Positions 60,727-64,000 of a DNA stretch of 64,000 bases are shown here, piece after piece. The position numbers and the translations under genes were made by a program. The DNA comes from Spirosoma agri. Lineage in GTDB: Bacteria; Bacteroidota; Bacteroidia; Cytophagales; Spirosomataceae. How positions within the stretch are numbered: position 1 is the first letter of the stretch; every line of letters starts with the position of its first letter. Location of the stretch: assembly GCF_010747415.1 (NCBI RefSeq), contig NZ_JAAGNZ010000001.1, positions 682,001 through 746,000 of the forward strand, given 5' to 3'. Under the pieces are notes generated by a model that searched no databases, was not told the origin of the DNA, and saw nothing but the letters and a program-made list of their open reading frames with translations.

Positions 60727-63700
60727 CTAAGGTTTTAAGACCTTAACCTGCTGGTGCTGAGTAGACGTGCTCACATCCAGGAACAGCAGCCCACTACGGG
60801 CACCCAGGGGCAAGCTGACCCGCTCAATAGCTTGGGCCTGCTCGATTCGATGCGTATTCACCAGCTTGCCTTGTAGATCGACCAGATTCAGCTGAACGGC
60901 CTGGCCAGCGACCCCACTAATATGAACCTCAACTGATTCGCCCACGACGGGATTGCCCAGAACGGTTACCGACAGGGATTCGCTATGTTCGCTAGCTCCC
61001 ACGCGCGTATTCGGACTGCAAGCGGCCAGCCAGTTGTAGGTGAAATTAGCTTGCGTACCATCCTGAGTCGCCCGCAGAGTAATCGTTGGGTTATCGGTGT
61101 ACAAACGCAGGGTGTAAGGGCCTGCCACCGTAGTCGCACCCAGCTCGTTAACTACCGAGAAGGTGATGGGCGAACCACTGGCACCATTGTAGACGGGGTT
61201 AAACGTCACACTCCGCTCACCACCTGATACCACCACACAGTTGATGGTATTTACATTAGCGATGGTAAAGCTACCTGGTGTAACGACCGTTGCCGGATTG
61301 ACCGTCAGGGCAAAGCTGGTGCTGACCGACAGACTGCCCGGATCGGTTGCCGTCACCGTAATGGTGAAGGGCGAGCCTACCGTTGTCGACGGAGTACCGC
61401 TGATGGTGGCCGGAGCAATGAAGCTCAAGCCCGCGGGCAGACCACTCACTGACAAACTCAGCGCGTTTGGCGTCTGGGCATCGGAGAAGGTGTTGGCCGG
61501 AATCACAAAGCTAAAGCCTGTACCTACCGTAGCCGACTGGGGTACAATCACATTGGCAACCGTTGGTGCCGTGTTGGTAGGCGGTGTGCCCGAACAAGCG
61601 GCCAGCCAGTTGTAGGTGAAACTAGCTGGGGTGCCATCCTGAGTCGCCCGCAGAGTAATCGTTGGGTTATCGGTGTACAAACGCAGGGTGTAAGGGCCTG
61701 CCGCTGTCGTCGTGCCTAGCTCATTAACTACCGAGAAGGTGATGGGCGAACCATTGGCACCACTGTAGACCGGATTGAAGGTCAAGCTTCGTTCGCCAGC
61801 CGACAGTGTCGCGCAGTTCACCGTCGTCACGGAGGCAATGGTAAAGCTAGCCGGTGTAACGACCGTTGCCGGGTTGACCGTCAGGGCAAAACTAGTGCTG
61901 ACTGACAGACTGCCCGGATCGGTTGCCGTCACCGTAATGGTGAAGGGCGAGCCTACCGTTGTCGACGGAGTACCGCTGATGGTGGCCGGAGCAATGAAGC
62001 TCAAGCCCGCGGGCAGACCACTCACTGACAAACTCAGCGCGTTTGGCGTCTGGGCATCGGAGAAGGTGTTGGCCGGAATCATATAGCTAAAGCCCGTACC
62101 TACCGTAGCCGACTGGGGTGCAATCACATTGGCAACCGTTGGTGCCGTGTTGGTAGGCGGTGTGCCCGAACAAGCGGCCAGCCAGTTGTAGGCGAAACTA
62201 GCTTGCGTACCATCCTGAGTCGCCCGCAGAGCAATCGTTGGGTTGTCGGTGTACAAACGCAGGGTGTAAGGGCCTGCCTCTGTCGTCGCGCCTAGCTCGT
62301 TAACTACCGAGAAGGTGATGGGCGAACCATTGGTACCACTGTAGACCGGATTGAAGGTCAAGCTTCGTTCGCCAGCCGACAGCGTGGCGCAGTTCACCGT
62401 CGTCACGGAGGCAATGGTAAAGCTAGCCGGTGTAACGACCGTAGCCGGGTTGACTGTCAGGGCAAAACTAGTGCTGACCGACAGACTGCCCGGATCAGTT
62501 GCCGTCACCGTAATGGTGAAGGGCGAGCCTACCGTTGTCGAGGGGGTTCCCGAGATCGTGGACGGAGCGATAAAGCTTAAACCGGCGGGCAGCCCGCTCA
62601 CCGATAGCGTCAGCCCGTTTGGCGTCTGGGCATCGGAGAAGGTGTTGGCCGGAATCACAAAGCTAAAGCCCGTACCTACCGTAGCCGACTGGGGTGCAAT
62701 GGCATTGGCCACTGTTGGGGCTGTATTCGGGGCAGAACCCAGTGCAACGATATCCGACCGGAATTTCTTAAAATTGTTCTGCGTCAACTCCTTCGCAATC
62801 GTGCCATCGTTATAATAGACGGCGTCCCCGTTGTCGACCAATAGCTGTATCTGTGTATTGTCCGATAGTGACGCGGGCACCTCAACGATTGACTCAAAGC
62901 TGCCATTCGCTGACAAGGCAGTTAGATTGGCATTGCGCTCTAGAGGTGCGTCGTTGGCATTACCGGTCCAGGTGAACAGCCGAAAATCATTCGGTGCTGC
63001 ACCTGCATCGCCAGCGGCTCCGGCCACGATGATGTACTGGTTCGCTGTGTTCTTTCTGATTTCGCGAATGCCTCGTCCGCCCAGGTCCAGTTCAATCGGT
63101 GCACCAAACGTAGCCGAGCCCTGTGCTTGTCCACTCACCAAATTTGTCAGGTTCAGCACCGGTATGATCAGCGCTTTTGTCCGGTTCGCGGGCACGATCT
63201 GTGGGGCGCGAAGACCAATGTATACGGTATTCCCATCCGGCCCGAATTCAGCGCCTTCGATGTTGTACCCAGACGGCTGTTTGGAACCAACCGCCGGAGT
63301 TGCACTAGCTTGCAGACCGTAGTAATTAGCGCCTTTGCCATGCCCGTTTGTCAAATCCCAGTTAATGATATCTTCGCGTAAGAAATCGTACCGGCCAACG
63401 TAGTTCAGTGTGGTTGCGGCACCGCTGCCCGATACGTCCGTCGCAAATACCCGATCGCGGTTTGGGCGAGCGTTGCCACCATCCGCATTACTCTGCGAGC
63501 CTATCCAGAAAATGCGATTATTCTGACGAACCGACGCTTCAAGATCAACCTCACGAGGTACACCGCCCGATACATCGGTCAGGCCAAGCGACGACGTAAA
63601 ATCAAATCCGGCTACTGGTAATCCCGACTGTTGACGATCGTACAGCCGCAGGCGTTGGTTCTCATCATCGGCGACAAGCATGTAGTTGGCATCGACCAGA

Positions 63701-64000
63701 ATAGCCGTTGAGGCATCGCTGGTTTCCGTATGAAAACGGGTTGTAGCGGGCGTAACCGACGCGGCTGAAGCGGCATAATTAATAACGTAATTGGTTGTAT
63801 TGAGTCCATCGGTCACCGCTACGGTAACGACCGAATAACCAATACCCGCCGGTACTAGTTTCAGGTTTCGACTGCTCCCTGTTCCGCTTAGATTCAGCGT
63901 TGCGTTAGCGTTATTACTGGTTGCCGTCACCGTCAGGCTAGCCACATCGGAATCGGTGTCCGCCAGCGTAAAATCAATGCCGAGCGTACTGGCCGGATCG
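60727..64000 (-). CDS. Large T9SS type A cargo protein with DUF3616-like and repeated Ig-like domains; 5' end outside window
   Basis: At least 1090 residues; the frame is open to the right edge (64000), so the N-terminus is missing. In the visible part: a cadherin-like end (DFTLADTDSDVASLTVTATS), a region of about 350 residues resembling DUF3616 (ETSDASTAILVDANYMLVADDENQRLRLYD, GYNIEGAEFGPDGNTVYIGLRAP, LDLGGRGIREIRK), three nearly identical 192-residue units each with a putative Ig domain (SATVGTGFSFVIPANTFSD, GLPAGLSFIAPATISGTPS) plus a two-Cys module (VNCATLSAGERS to YNWLAAC), and a type A sorting tail (SLSVTVLGNPVVGESVEVHI). Predicted to be secreted or surface-held by type IX secretion. 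Confidence 0.9.
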   Translation of the reverse strand, partial: DPASTLGIDFTLADTDSDVASLTVTATSNNANATLNLSGTGSSRNLKLVPAGIGYSVVTVAVTDGLNTTNYVINYAASAASVTPATTRFHTETSDASTAILVDANYMLVADDENQRLRLYDRQQSGLPVAGFDFTSSLGLTDVSGGVPREVDLEASVRQNNRIFWIGSQSNADGGNARPNRDRVFATDVSGSGAATTLNYVGRYDFLREDIINWDLTNGHGKGANYYGLQASATPAVGSKQPSGYNIEGAEFGPDGNTVYIGLRAPQIVPANRTKALIIPVLNLTNLVSGQAQGSATFGAPIELDLGGRGIREIRKNTANQYIIVAGAAGDAGAAPNDFRLFTWTGNANDAPLERNANLTALSANGSFESIVEVPASLSDNTQIQLLVDNGDAVYYNDGTIAKELTQNNFKKFRSDIVALGSAPNTAPTVANAIAPQSATVGTGFSFVIPANTFSDAQTPNGLTLSVSGLPAGLSFIAPSTISGTPSTTVGSPFTITVTATDPGSLSVSTSFALTVNPATVVTPASFTIASVTTVNCATLSAGERSLTFNPVYSGTNGSPITFSVVNELGATTEAGPYTLRLYTDNPTIALRATQDGTQASFAYNWLAACSGTPPTNTAPTVANVIAPQSATVGTGFSYMIPANTFSDAQTPNALSLSVSGLPAGLSFIAPATISGTPSTTVGSPFTITVTATDPGSLSVSTSFALTVNPATVVTPASFTIASVTTVNCATLSAGERSLTFNPVYSGANGSPITFSVVNELGTTTAAGPYTLRLYTDNPTITLRATQDGTPASFTYNWLAACSGTPPTNTAPTVANVIVPQSATVGTGFSFVIPANTFSDAQTPNALSLSVSGLPAGLSFIAPATISGTPSTTVGSPFTITVTATDPGSLSVSTSFALTVNPATVVTPGSFTIANVNTINCVVVSGGERSVTFNPVYNGASGSPITFSVVNELGATTVAGPYTLRLYTDNPTITLRATQDGTQANFTYNWLAACSPNTRVGASEHSESLSVTVLGNPVVGESVEVHISGVAGQAVQLNLVDLQGKLVNTHRIEQAQAIERVSLPLGARSGLLFLDVSTSTQHQQVKVLKP
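61021..62748. repeat. Three 576-bp tandem repeats in the T9SS cargo gene
   Basis: The same sequence recurs at exactly 576-base steps (AGCGGCCAGC at 61021, 61597 and 62173), so each unit is 192 codons and in frame. Identity is high throughout, highest between the middle and right-hand copies in some stretches, which suggests recent duplication or gene conversion. Confidence 0.92.

Noticed and set aside
1..64000. tRNA, rRNA, CRISPR arrays, complete insertion sequences, prophage
   Set aside because: None could be recognised on either strand; the repeats present are hairpins or coding tandem repeats.

Overview
The window looks like chromosomal DNA of a Cytophagales member of the Bacteroidota, most like Spirosoma or a close relative. 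This is inferred from gene content: gliding lipoprotein GldD, a gliding-motility-associated C-terminal (type B) sorting domain, type A Por-secretion tails, a Bacteroidetes LptD, many S/T-C lipoprotein signals and signal peptides ending in AQ, few Shine-Dalgarno sites, and roughly 50-55% G+C. No rRNA, tRNA, CRISPR array, phage or complete insertion sequence was recognised. The density of genes is high and most are ordinary chromosomal functions.

Layout. 1-332: end of a PIN-domain gene. 329-14769, almost all on the minus strand: thiolase, a secreted protein with a C-terminal Hint domain, Tat-exported flavin amine oxidase, Tat-exported HisC-like aminotransferase, GH172 (DUF2961) enzyme, S9 peptidase, a lipoprotein, an exported class V aminotransferase, a PIN toxin/antitoxin pair, an M28 peptidase, and an HD phosphohydrolase fused to a Pycsar-effector (PycTM) membrane domain. 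14972-25185: a metallophosphoesterase fused to an Omp85-type barrel, a membrane class III nucleotide cyclase with unusual active-site residues, CsaA, a PQQ-type sorbosone dehydrogenase homologue, a ModE-like regulator and a membrane patatin. 25401-27904: cytochrome bd oxidase (cydAB). 27974-32183: endonuclease V with a small repeat insertion, S41 peptidase, membrane-anchored AraC regulator, lipoprotein. 32487-35474: a two-gene set (polytopic membrane protein plus secreted/membrane partner) rich in paired His motifs that suggest copper. 35574-43746: sugar isomerase-like protein, App1-type phosphatase, TIGR04282 glycosyltransferase, RidA, GltX, small proteins, AIM24 protein, GldD, cytochrome c, Kazal-like protein. 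43757-52655: acyl-CoA carboxylase beta, MlaD, amidase, LptD and RibBA, an envelope-oriented block. 52888-64000: large secreted T9SS cargo proteins, small lipoproteins and an alpha/beta hydrolase; the last gene runs off the right edge.

Working together. The amidase, MlaD and LptD genes form a divergent envelope-biogenesis group. CydAB, cytochrome c and the PQQ-like dehydrogenase are respiratory parts. Exported amine oxidase and two exported PLP aminotransferases suggest amine or amino-acid chemistry outside the cytoplasm.

Most worth a second look: the paired His-motif membrane system at 32487-35474; the HD-PycTM fusion and the unusual cyclase 4 kb away; the Hedgehog-like Hint protein; a family of purine/pyrimidine-asymmetric hairpins sitting directly before start codons; nested palindromes resembling REP elements; a 15-bp repeat expansion inside endonuclease V; and a two-cysteine module repeated seven times across two neighbouring T9SS cargo genes. 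All functional statements come from reading the sequence; no database search was run.
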